64,000 nucleotides of DNA from Corallochytrium limacisporum (taxonomy: Eukaryota > Opisthokonta). Below the pieces are notes generated by a model. It was not told the origin of the DNA, ran no database searches, and worked only from the letters and a program-made list of their open reading frames with translations. The stretch's first letter is position 1. Each line of letters starts with the position of its first letter. The DNA lies in assembly GCA_002811645.1 (NCBI GenBank), contig PDIP01000004.1, forward strand, positions 1-64,000, in the 5' to 3' direction. A program made the position numbers and the translations under genes. Positions 56,564 through 64,000 of this stretch are shown in pieces.

Positions 56564-58288
56564 CTAGTAGTAGTCGAAGACGAGGTCCTCCTTACGGGAG
56601 CGGATCAAGTTGGTGACCGACCGGCTGGACATCATAACACTACCGTCGATTGTCAGGTGACGGAGCCCGAGATCTTCGGTCTCCGTGACGTAATGAAGGA
56701 ATTCATCATCGACGTTCATTAGGAAAGACATTGACAGATATTGCAATCCAGGCATTTGGACGACGGCGATCATACCATCACTGGTAATAACATTGTTGGA
56801 GGCGACCCGCAGTGCCAACAGCTGGCTTCGCAGATGACTCTGGGCAATGGTGTACATGGCGTTGTTCGACAATTTGGACACACCATTGAGATGGAGGATC
56901 TTCAATTTAGGGCACCCACTATCATCACACAGATATTCAATGCCACGGTCCGTCAGATTCTTCATGCTAAGATAGAGAGACGTCAAATTCTTGAATATAG
57001 GTCCCCTTGCGAGGCCATGCATGCTGCGATCGCTGATACCGCCGCAGTGTTCTATACACAGAACACGAATTCTTGAAGAGATCGGCTCCGGTAGGTGAAC
57101 TTCGCCGTCGTCTGCGCCCTGGTTCCCCGGAAACTTCATGCTTTCGCATGCACAAGCGCGTACAGTTGGGGAACATTCGTCTGCTGCTGACAGTTCATCC
57201 TCATCCACGTCATGTGCATCAAACGGTGATGTCTTACTACTGACACGCTGAACAGGTTTATGAAGTGCTGCATGTATTGTGCGACACTTCGTTGTCAGGC
57301 CACGCTGTCGTTGAACACTTTGGTCGTCTTCCAGACCAGCCATGTACAACAGGCCCGCGTCTGTAAACGCTGAGCAAAATCCAAGTTCCAGACGGTCAAG
57401 GCAGGTGCTTGCTGCCCGTAAGCAACACATGGTGCAGTCACTGAGCCCGCTTATGTTTGACAACGTGACCGTTTTCAAATGGTGACTCTTCATCATAGCT
57501 TGCCCCAAAATAGGTTCCTTGATCTCCTTCACGTGGCGAAGGCTCAGTTCTTCAATGGAGGCTTTCTCGCCCAATGTCTCTATAGCATCCGCACCAATGA
57601 CACAGTGAGAATTAATTGTGAGGCTAGTAGGCCTTTCTAACTCAGACAATGCCTTTACTGCATTGCCTGATGACTTTTGACAGTTGATCATACTCAGTTT
57701 CGTCAGTCCTGGTGTTGCAACGGAGAACAAGCCCGCAAAGTCCTTGTACGAAAACCCCCGACACCGCAGGAACCATATATGCTGTAACGACTTAGCTTTC
57801 TCGATTAATGCTTTGATGTGGCGAAAGGCCACCACCAGGACGGCAGGGTAAGTGCCATCTGGATCGGCAAAGCTCCCAATCACTCCCAGGGAGTGAATAT
57901 TGTGACACTTGCCAGCAAGGTGCATGATAATTGTTCCCGTGCCATTCTTATGAAACCAACCCGACTCTGATCTCAGCTCGATCACAACACTGCCGATGGA
58001 AGCGAATGCTGCGGTGCGGAATTTGCGACTGATGCATGCGAATTCCATCAATACTTTGTACGAGTCGACATTCAATGCTAATTCCTTCTGCTGGGATGAG
58101 AACTTCAGCTGCACGTCCTCGCTGTCCCTGCCATCTCGACGGTAAACTAATTCGGGAACAACCCGTTTCTGCTGCTTCACATGACTGCCAAATCCTATCT
58201 GTCTAGCGGCTACGGTGTCGGACATCGACATCGCGACGATTCTGGACAGAAGCTCCAGTGGAAGATCTTGAACGGTGGTTGTTCCCAT
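56564..58288 (-). CDS. F-box/leucine-rich-repeat protein
   Basis: A 574-residue protein. The N-terminus (TVQDLPLELLSRIVAMSMSD) begins an F-box helix set, which continues after a polar insertion of about 50 residues at FACISRKFRTAAFASIG. From about residue 110 a series of degenerate 24-28 residue repeats follows with Cys-containing LRR character: LTKLSMINCQKSS, LDRLELGFCSAFTDAGLLYM, IRVLCIEHCGGISDRSMHGL, LKILHLNGVSKLSNNAMYTI. This is the AMN1/Fbxl subtype. F-box LRR proteins are substrate receptors of SCF ubiquitin ligases. A 60-residue polar loop interrupts the solenoid at about 330-385. The substrate is unknown. Confidence 0.82.
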   Translation of the reverse strand: MGTTTVQDLPLELLSRIVAMSMSDTVAARQIGFGSHVKQQKRVVPELVYRRDGRDSEDVQLKFSSQQKELALNVDSYKVLMEFACISRKFRTAAFASIGSVVIELRSESGWFHKNGTGTIIMHLAGKCHNIHSLGVIGSFADPDGTYPAVLVVAFRHIKALIEKAKSLQHIWFLRCRGFSYKDFAGLFSVATPGLTKLSMINCQKSSGNAVKALSELERPTSLTINSHCVIGADAIETLGEKASIEELSLRHVKEIKEPILGQAMMKSHHLKTVTLSNISGLSDCTMCCLRAASTCLDRLELGFCSAFTDAGLLYMAGLEDDQSVQRQRGLTTKCRTIHAALHKPVQRVSSKTSPFDAHDVDEDELSAADECSPTVRACACESMKFPGNQGADDGEVHLPEPISSRIRVLCIEHCGGISDRSMHGLARGPIFKNLTSLYLSMKNLTDRGIEYLCDDSGCPKLKILHLNGVSKLSNNAMYTIAQSHLRSQLLALRVASNNVITSDGMIAVVQMPGLQYLSMSFLMNVDDEFLHYVTETEDLGLRHLTIDGSVMMSSRSVTNLIRSRKEDLVFDYY

Positions 58289-58707
58289 GGTTTCAAGCTC
58301 GACATAGACAAAAAGGAACTAAGCGACGAACGATTCGCGCTTTCTGTGCCAAAGCACCTAAGGACCTCCAGTCTGGGAGTGCGAAACAGTGCTTCGAAAG
58401 GTCTTGAAGTACCATGAACTCCTTGTTTCTAACCGGTGGAGAGTCCCAACGGTTTGTCCTCTTTCTCGACCTCGTACTCCCGCTCCTCGGCCGGTACGAT
58501 CAGCGGCCCTTTGTGGTGGGGGGGGCCCGGGAGGGGGGGAGGCAGGGAAAACGGATTGGGCGGGAGTGAATTACTATTGGATCCAATGACCCACCTGGCT
58601 CCCCACTGGTAGGGGTATTTGCGGAAGTTTGCACCTGTGATAACGCGTGGGTTTCGTATACCGGTAATCTCCTGGTGGCGTGCCCCGGTTCGCAGGCTCG
58701 CAAGATT
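58289..58707. other. divergent promoter region, no gene seen
   Basis: About 420 bases between the F-box gene and NAT9, with G8 and G7 runs near 58519-58545. No gene was recognised. Confidence 0.55.
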
Positions 58708-59385
58708 ATGAAGTGCAATGAAAACTTGTGCCTCATAGCCGATCCACTACGGCTGGTGCCGTATGAGAGCAGGCATGTCCCACTGTATCATGAGTGGATG
58801 AAGAGTGAAGAGTTGCAGGAACTGACAGGATCGGAACCTCTTTCACTACAAGAAGAATATGACATGCAGCGCAAGTGGCGAGACGACGAGGACAAGTTAA
58901 CATTTATTATTCTCGACACAAGTCGTGATGCAAAGGAGGAGTCGTGTTTCATGATAGGCGACATTAATCTCTTCGTATCCGATGAGCGCGTGGGTGAGGT
59001 GGAACTCATGGTCGCAGAGCCCTCAGCAAGGGGCAAGGGCTACGGCATCAAGTCTGTTAATGTATTCCTAAGCTATGGTAAGTAGAGATGTTCATCGACA
59101 GTATTAGATTTACAAACTGACAAGATGCTAACAGATCTTCCGCTCCGTCAGGTAAAAGTTTTTAGTGCTAAAGTTGCAACTCTCAACATTGTAGACCGCA
59201 TTGAGGCCAAGATCAAGGCCGGAAATACACCAAGCATGCGTCTGTTCGAGAAGGCCGGATTTGTGTTTGTAAAGGAGAATCCTGTGTTTCAAGAAGTCAT
59301 CTACGAAGCACCCGTCTCCCATTGGAAAGGAAAAGAATTCACCACTCGAGACTATGTTCCCATCGGAGAAGAATTAAAGAAGTAG
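58708..59385 (+). CDS. NAT9: N-acetyltransferase 9 (NAT9), one intron
   Basis: Two exons (58708-59077 and 59135-59385) give 206 residues, matching the 207 of human NAT9. The first in-frame ATG is at 58708; the frame runs upstream only through a GTG. Matches: LRLVPYESRHVPLYHEWMKSEELQELTGSEPL, the GNAT acetyl-CoA loop EPSARGKGYG, and after the intron RIEAKIKAGNTPSMRLFEKAGF. The joint reads LSY-DLPLRQ. The segment following it (VKVFSAKVATLNIVD) has no clear counterpart in animal NAT9 and contains a GTAAAAG...TTGTAG stretch of 43 nt. Removing that would break the frame in this model, so the exact second junction needs cDNA. NAT9 is a GNAT protein linked to microtubule stability in flies; the substrate is uncertain. 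Confidence 0.88.
59078..59134 (+). other. intron of the NAT9 gene
   Basis: TATG|GTAAGT to AACAG, 57 nt, with CTGAC as a possible branch site. Splicing joins two frames that separately encode the halves of the GNAT domain. Confidence 0.8.
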
Positions 59386-59653
59386 TCCTGCTATCCTAGT
59401 GTGTGAACGTATTGCTTTTCGGTTTTGCCTTGAGATCCTCAAGACCACAGGTTTTGATCAGTTAGGCTTCCGAGGCGCGAGACTTAATTGGACCGATGCA
59501 CTGTCGTCTCTACGGCCCGATGGCTCCAGGGATCCATTTGTCCACGCGAACGCCTGCTAATTTCCTGGTCCCCTCAAAAGGGCCACTTTGCTCAGGAGTA
59601 CATATATCAATTTTTCGCGAAGCCCATCAGCAAGTGATCATCCAAGCACAGCT

Positions 59654-59726
59654 GCCTCCGTAGCTCAGTCGGTAGAGCATGGGACTCTTAATCCCAGGGT
59701 CGCGGGTTCGAGCCCCGCCGGTGGCT
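59654..59726 (+). tRNA. tRNA-Lys (CTT), copy 1
   Basis: A 73-nt cloverleaf including the discriminator: acceptor GCCTCCG with CGGTGGC, D arm GCTC-AGTCGGTA-GAGC, anticodon arm TGGGA-CTCTTAA-TCCCA with CTT at positions 34-36, and T arm GCGGG-TTCGAGC-CCCGC. B box GGTTCGAGCC is standard. The acceptor stem has a T:T mismatch at the fourth pair and the discriminator is T, unusual for lysine tRNAs. There is no intron. A run of eight T at 59746 is the likely Pol III terminator. Confidence 0.95.
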
Positions 59727-59745
59727 GTTTGGCACATTTGCCTTC

Positions 59746-59753
59746 TTTTTTTT
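59746..59753 (+). terminator. Pol III terminator of tRNA-Lys copy 1
   Basis: Eight T residues 20 nt after the tRNA end. Confidence 0.7.
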
Positions 59754-59834
59754 CCTCTCTTTATATTGTATTAAGGAGTAGGATAAAAAGGAAACAGTCT
59801 GCCTTTTTCCTCTTTGACACATCCAATTTCAGCT

Positions 59835-59907
59835 GCCTCCGTAGCTCAGTCGGTAGAGCATGGGACTCTTAATCCCAGGGTCGCGGGTTCGAGCCCCGCC
59901 GGTGGCT
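59835..59907 (+). tRNA. tRNA-Lys (CTT), copy 2
   Basis: Identical over its 73 nt to copy 1, including the T:T acceptor mismatch and T discriminator. The five preceding bases (CAGCT) are also shared, but the rest of the flanks differ. It lies 108 nt downstream of copy 1 in the same orientation, a tandem duplication. Confidence 0.95.
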
Positions 59908-59943
59908 AAACTGGATGCTTGGAAAACAGCTGTGCTTGGCTCC

Positions 59944-59959
59944 TTTTTTTTTTTTTTTT
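59944..59959 (+). terminator. Pol III terminator of tRNA-Lys copy 2
   Basis: A run of 16 T beginning 37 nt after the tRNA end. Confidence 0.65.
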
Positions 59960-60928
59960 ATGGCGCTTCTACAACCCTTTGGTTTTGTCAGCGCAGGTCT
60001 GATGTTGTCACCCTCGAGCAGAGCGGATTGTTAGGTGTCGGGCTCACGCAGAATTTCCCCTCCCTCCTGTATTCTTCCCCGGCTCGAGTAAGCCCCCAGC
60101 CTCGCGGGGAGTTTGGGTGTAATTCGGTTTCGGCCTGTCAATACTTGTCCGCCGATGGGCTCTCACACCCCCAACCCCCTCTCGGCCCGTGCACAATCAC
60201 ACCACCCCGGCCCGGCACACCGCGGCAACGGTCGTGGTAGTGTGCCTAGAGTGGGGAACCATTGGCTCCACCATTTCCTTTGTCACCCATTTTCGCCAGC
60301 TTCTTGTCTTCGGGCTTCTCGCTTTTGTTCTCCTGACTGCGGGGCCGGCGAAGGATTTGTGAAAATTTTCACCAAAGGAAGATTCAAGAAATGGATTTGG
60401 AGGCGGAGGAGGAGAAGAATTTGACTTGCTGGGAATGAATGAATGGCTTTTTTGCCGTAGAGGCCTCCCAGGCCGGCCGCCCTGCGGGGGATTTTCCCCT
60501 GTTAGCGCTCAGGTGGTTGCTGTCCCACTCCGCTGCGGCAGTCGACGATGATGATGTGAGGGCCGTGCGTATGCGGACCGTTTGCTTCGAATGGAGGTGA
60601 GTTGAGCTCAATCGTTGACCACGGTGGAATAGAATCACCCGTGGGTCGCTATAAGGTGAAACAAGAGGTGATGGTTCCCGTCCTCTAACCAGTCACAGGA
60701 TGGCGTATTAAAGGATTGACATGGCTGCAATCAGACCCATGTGTTTGCTGGAATGACTAGAAACACAACTGAATTCGCACAGTTGTACATTTCAAGCTAA
60801 GGTTTTTATATTTGTCTAGGTGTCAGTTTGCTTCTTAGCGAAACAAACACCTGCAAATTGTCTGTCGAGCAACCATTGAACCCCAACCAAAGAGACCGTG
60901 CACAGAAACCCACGAACGGGACGTAGCC
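59960..60928. other. intergenic, no gene seen
   Basis: About 970 bases between the tRNA pair and the C1orf50-like gene. Only random frames are present, including one of 126 codons that runs out of tRNA copy 2. Confidence 0.55.
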
Positions 60929-61624
60929 ATGTCGGGAAATCCGGAAGTATCTGAGCCTGGGACAGATCTGACTGTCGCTCAGATAAGGCAGTATACCAAA
61001 AAGGCTCCTCCTCCTCTCGAGGACCCTTACAACCTGTCCAAGATTGCAGATAAAATTCAGACCACCAACCCTGCACCTCGGGATACTCTCATAGATTTGG
61101 CAAGGAGCATTCAGCATGCCGATTCAGTTCTGAAGGCTGCTACCGGAAACAAACTGGCCACTATTGCGGAACAAATCAAACGCCTACAGGATGAGGCCCG
61201 TCAGGTCATGGAGGATGCTGTCGTGGATTCCCAGCTCCACCGTGCTGCCTGCAATTTCCAAAAGCGCCCTGGTCAACTCTATCATCTCTATGAGAAGTCT
61301 GACGGAACACCGTACCTTAGTATGCTGTCCCCGGCCGAGTGGGGCAAGAATCACAAGCATAAGTATCTGGGTAGCTACCGCTTGGAGCTTGACCAGAGCT
61401 GGACTCCGGTTGAGAAAATCGCTGAGCGTGATCGCCGCTACGATTTCATTGAGCACATGATGGGTGACAACATGATCATGAAGGGCAGCTTGTTCGAACG
61501 GAATGGCGCTATCGCTGCTGGTGATGACGAAAAGACATATATGCTTACAGGACACCACATCAAGAACAGCGATGGTAAAGCTGAGCAGCGAGAAAGTCCC
61601 GTTGTGGAACACATGGACGAGTAA
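60929..61624 (+). CDS. C1orf50 / DUF2452 family protein
   Basis: A 231-residue protein. The family core is clear: DPYNLSKIADKIQ, ARSIQHADSVLKAATGNKLATIAEQIKRLQDEARQVMEDA, LHRAACNFQKRPGQLYHLYEKSDGTPYLSMLSPAEWG, and HKYLGSYRLELDQSWTPVEKIAERD. Human C1orf50 has the same AEQIQ-LQEQARKVLEDA, HHVACNIVKKPGNIYYLY and SIISPKEWG blocks. The family is widespread in animals and protists, with no established molecular function. The last 45 residues are specific to this protein. Confidence 0.9.
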   Translation: MSGNPEVSEPGTDLTVAQIRQYTKKAPPPLEDPYNLSKIADKIQTTNPAPRDTLIDLARSIQHADSVLKAATGNKLATIAEQIKRLQDEARQVMEDAVVDSQLHRAACNFQKRPGQLYHLYEKSDGTPYLSMLSPAEWGKNHKHKYLGSYRLELDQSWTPVEKIAERDRRYDFIEHMMGDNMIMKGSLFERNGAIAAGDDEKTYMLTGHHIKNSDGKAEQRESPVVEHMDE

Positions 61625-62226
61625 GCGAGGCAAGACTGGACCATCGTCCTCAGCTGCTGTATGTTGCGGAGGCATGATACCTATCACGGATACTGCATAA
61701 TACACTTGCCCTGAATCACCAGACTATAGGTCGCTCTCCGTTAAGTTCAGAATTGATTACCATACCAATTGATGCCATTGCCACCCCAATTGACGCGTTG
61801 TCAACATACCGTCAGCAACACCCAAGAGCCAAGCGACGGAACAGCTCCTTCCCTGCGCCCGGTATTGACTGTATAGGGCCAACCCCTACCCTACTCGGTA
61901 ATAAAACATGCAAATCAATAGTGCCCGCTGTGACTGACAGATTGCAATGAGCTGCTACGGAACAGTGTCGGGAGCTAGGAGTATGGGATCCGGAGTGGTG
62001 TCTGCTGGTGGCCATGTGAGAGAGGGGGGGATGCAGTGGTGAAAGGAGAAAAAAAAGGCCAATCTTTGGAGTGCGGCGGTCTCTCCTCCACAGGGTCAGC
62101 GACAGTGGCCTCTACTGGCGCACGGACCTGCAAAGTTTGCTTGTTTAGATGGTTTTTGAGAGTGTCTATTCGTTCACAAACAGATAGATCGTGATTACAG
62201 AGAACAAGGACTATTTTGCTGTCTTC
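61625..62226. other. intergenic, no gene seen
   Basis: About 600 bases between C1orf50 and TyrRS on the same strand. No RNA gene or conserved frame was recognised. Confidence 0.55.
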
Positions 62227-62235
62227 CATATATAC
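62227..62235 (+). promoter_or_regulatory. TATA-like box of the TyrRS gene
   Basis: CATATATAC ends 18 nt before the ATG at 62254. If used as a TATA box, the transcript start would fall at or very near the start codon. Confidence 0.5.
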
Positions 62236-62253
62236 ACACTTTGAATCATCAAT

Positions 62254-63867
62254 ATGTCGGACGGGTTCAGCAGTGCCTTTGGCCAGCTTTCGATTGCGGA
62301 AACAGCTGAGGAGAAGCTCGAGCTCATAAACCGCAATCTGGATGAGGTGCTCGGTAGCAAGAAGCTGGAAGAAATCGTGAAAGAGAGGCCCCTCAAGATT
62401 TACTGGGGTACTGCTACCACGGGAAAGCCTCATATCGCCTACTTTGTTCCCATCTCAAAGATTGCCGACTTCTTGCGGGCAGGATGTGAGATTACAATTT
62501 TGTTCGCCGACTTGCATGCTTACTTGGATAACATGAAGGCACCTTGGGACCTCCTGCAACTGCGTGTCAAGTACTACGAGGCTGTTATCAAGTCCATGTT
62601 GGAGTCTATTGGTGTGCCCCTTGATAAACTAAAGTTTGTGCAGGGTACCAGCTTTCAGCTGTCTCGGGAATACACTCTTGATGTATACAAGATGAGCAGT
62701 TTGGTAACGGAGCATGATGCCAAGAAGGCTGGTGCCGAGGTGGTCAAGCAAGTTGAGAGCGCTTTGCTCTCCGGTCTTCTGTACCCTGGTCTGCAGGCTC
62801 TTGACGAGCACTACCTCGGTGTAGATGCCCAATTTGGCGGTGTTGACCAGCGCAAGATTTTCGTATACGCTGAAAAGTACCTTCCCATCCTCGGCTATGA
62901 GAAGCGTATCCATCTCATGAACCCCATGGTCCCAGGCCTAACTGGCGCCAAGATGAGCTCTTCCGAAGTCGATTCAAAGATTGACCTGCTCGACAGTGCC
63001 AAGGATGTCGCAAAGAAAGTCAAGAAGGCCTTCTGTGAGGAGGGTGTCATTGAGGGCAACGGTGTGCTGGCCTTCTGCCGAACGGTAATCTTCCCTCTGC
63101 TTAAGGGCGCTGGTAAGGTCTTTGATATCAAACGCAAGGAGGAATACGGTGGCAACGTCTCATTCGACACGTACGAACACCTCGAAGCCGCCTTCATTGA
63201 CAAGAAAATTTTCCCATTGGATCTGAAGCAGGCAGTTATTGATTACCTGAACGGACTCCTGGAGCCCATCCGTCGCAAGTTTGCAGAGTCCAAGGAGTTG
63301 CAGGAGATCACTGCCAAGGCCTATCCCAAGGAGGCCAAGAAAGCCGCAGTGAAAGTTGTGGAGAATCGGGAGGCGGACATCAGCCGGTGTGACATCCGAA
63401 TCGGACAAATCAAGAGCATCGAGCCGGTTGAGAACGCGGACTCGCTGTTTAAGGAGATGATTGATGTGGGTACTGGATCCGATGTCCAGGTTGTGAGTGG
63501 ATTACGGAAGTTCTACAAAGAAGAGGACCTGCTTGGCAAAAAAGTTGCTGTGCTTTGCAATATGAAGCCTTCTCGTATGAAAGGAGTTGAGTCCAAGGCC
63601 ATGGTCTTGGCAACTGCAAGTGAAGACGGGAGCATCGTCGAAGTGCTCGAAGTTCCTGAGGGGGCTACCATTGGCGAGCGCGTGATTTGTGATGGTTATG
63701 ATGCCGAGCCCGACGAGCAGTTGAACCCACGGAGAAAGGTTTGGGAGAAGTGCGCTGTTGACCTCAAGGTCAACGGCAAGGGCGTGGCTACCTACCGCGA
63801 TGTCGAACTTAACACTTCCGGCGGCCCACTGTCCTCGAAGACACTCAAGGATGCTTTCATCCGCTAA
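62254..63867 (+). CDS. YARS1: cytosolic tyrosyl-tRNA synthetase with EMAPII-like C-terminal domain
   Basis: A 537-residue protein. The class I catalytic core has the HIGH-equivalent KPHIAYF (about residues 58-64), the tyrosine pocket ([22 protein letters not shown]), [15 protein letters not shown] and KMSSS (about 233). From about residue 368 to the end lies an OB-fold tRNA-binding/EMAPII-like domain: [64 protein letters not shown]. Human TyrRS has the same appended domain (CNLKPQKMRGVESQGMLL). In yeast TyrRS this module is absent, so the architecture points to an animal-side lineage or one retaining it. Confidence 0.97.
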   Translation: MSDGFSSAFGQLSIAETAEEKLELINRNLDEVLGSKKLEEIVKERPLKIYWGTATTGKPHIAYFVPISKIADFLRAGCEITILFADLHAYLDNMKAPWDLLQLRVKYYEAVIKSMLESIGVPLDKLKFVQGTSFQLSREYTLDVYKMSSLVTEHDAKKAGAEVVKQVESALLSGLLYPGLQALDEHYLGVDAQFGGVDQRKIFVYAEKYLPILGYEKRIHLMNPMVPGLTGAKMSSSEVDSKIDLLDSAKDVAKKVKKAFCEEGVIEGNGVLAFCRTVIFPLLKGAGKVFDIKRKEEYGGNVSFDTYEHLEAAFIDKKIFPLDLKQAVIDYLNGLLEPIRRKFAESKELQEITAKAYPKEAKKAAVKVVENREADISRCDIRIGQIKSIEPVENADSLFKEMIDVGTGSDVQVVSGLRKFYKEEDLLGKKVAVLCNMKPSRMKGVESKAMVLATASEDGSIVEVLEVPEGATIGERVICDGYDAEPDEQLNPRRKVWEKCAVDLKVNGKGVATYRDVELNTSGGPLSSKTLKDAFIR

Positions 63868-64000
63868 AGAACTCACACCAGTTTCTCGTCTCTGTCACTG
63901 AGTAAAGCAAGTAGCAAGTCAAGTTTTCATTGATCGAAATACATGACGTTATGAGTTTATGATACAAGTATGTAAAAGATGTGTTCAGAGACAAGATTTA

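Noticed and set aside
59588-60240. Frames running through the tRNA-Lys genes
   Set aside because: They are translations of the tRNA sequences and T runs; the RNA cloverleafs are clear.
1-64000. CRISPR arrays, prokaryotic operons or prophage
   Set aside because: No direct-repeat arrays are present; spliceosomal introns and the gene content are eukaryotic throughout.

Overview
This is a nuclear contig from a compact, intron-poor eukaryote. Almost every gene is one long open frame. The few introns I can place are 50-111 nt, start GTAAGT, end CAG or GCAG, and two carry a perfect TACTAAC branch site (in the METTL6-like gene and in the leader of a small membrane-protein gene). Genes alternate strands, several tail-to-tail pairs are separated by only 9-11 nt, and TATA-like boxes lie only 20-45 nt upstream of some start codons. 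The gene set points to a unicellular opisthokont on the animal side or near the animal/fungal split: a tyrosyl-tRNA synthetase with an EMAPII-like tail, MYSM1, ACTMAP, BRI3, KIAA0930, C1orf50 and NAT9 homologues occur beside a fungal-type Pil1 eisosome domain. A Corallochytrium-like holozoan is my working guess, not a demonstrated identity.

Layout. 1-1.1 kb: microsatellites. 1.1-12.1 kb: a disordered coiled-coil protein, a small membrane protein, an MT-A70 methyltransferase with DAPW in place of DPPW, a three-helix membrane protein, a KynB-like cyclase, a PTGR3-like reductase, PEX16, and an unknown 172-residue protein. 12.8-20.1 kb: a BRI3-like protein placed 6 nt upstream of a SNF2-RING ATPase, a Pil1 BAR domain fused to a UHM/RRM-like domain, and an actin-maturation protease. 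20.1-25.4 kb: gene-poor, with an assembly gap and a mariner-like transposase. 25.4-30.1 kb: a tandem pair of surface proteins resembling the CBM87/CE18 architecture of Agd3; the first copy has a stop inside its membrane helix. 31-38.4 kb: MYSM1 and the proteasome activator PA200/Blm10. 40.1-45.1 kb: a large protein joining ePHD and ZZ zinc fingers to a bacterial-type DNA amino-methyltransferase. 45.1-54.2 kb: KIAA0930, a ubiquitin-like protein, a tail-anchored double-ACBP protein, an SppA-type S49 peptidase, CK2 beta and METTL6. 54.5-64 kb: eIF2B delta, an F-box/LRR protein, NAT9, two identical tRNA-Lys(CTT) genes, C1orf50 and TyrRS.

The strongest candidate for something undescribed is the chromatin-reader/DNA-methyltransferase fusion at 40.1-45.1 kb, with an MT-A70 protein of possible MTA9/METTL14 type elsewhere in the window. 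Together they suggest a eukaryotic N6-adenine or N4-cytosine DNA methylation pathway directed by chromatin readers. The Pil1-UHM fusion and the Agd3-like surface-protein pair are the next most unusual. PEX16 and the ACBD5-like double-ACBP protein both point to peroxisome biogenesis and contact sites. All domain calls come from reading residues by eye; no database search was run.
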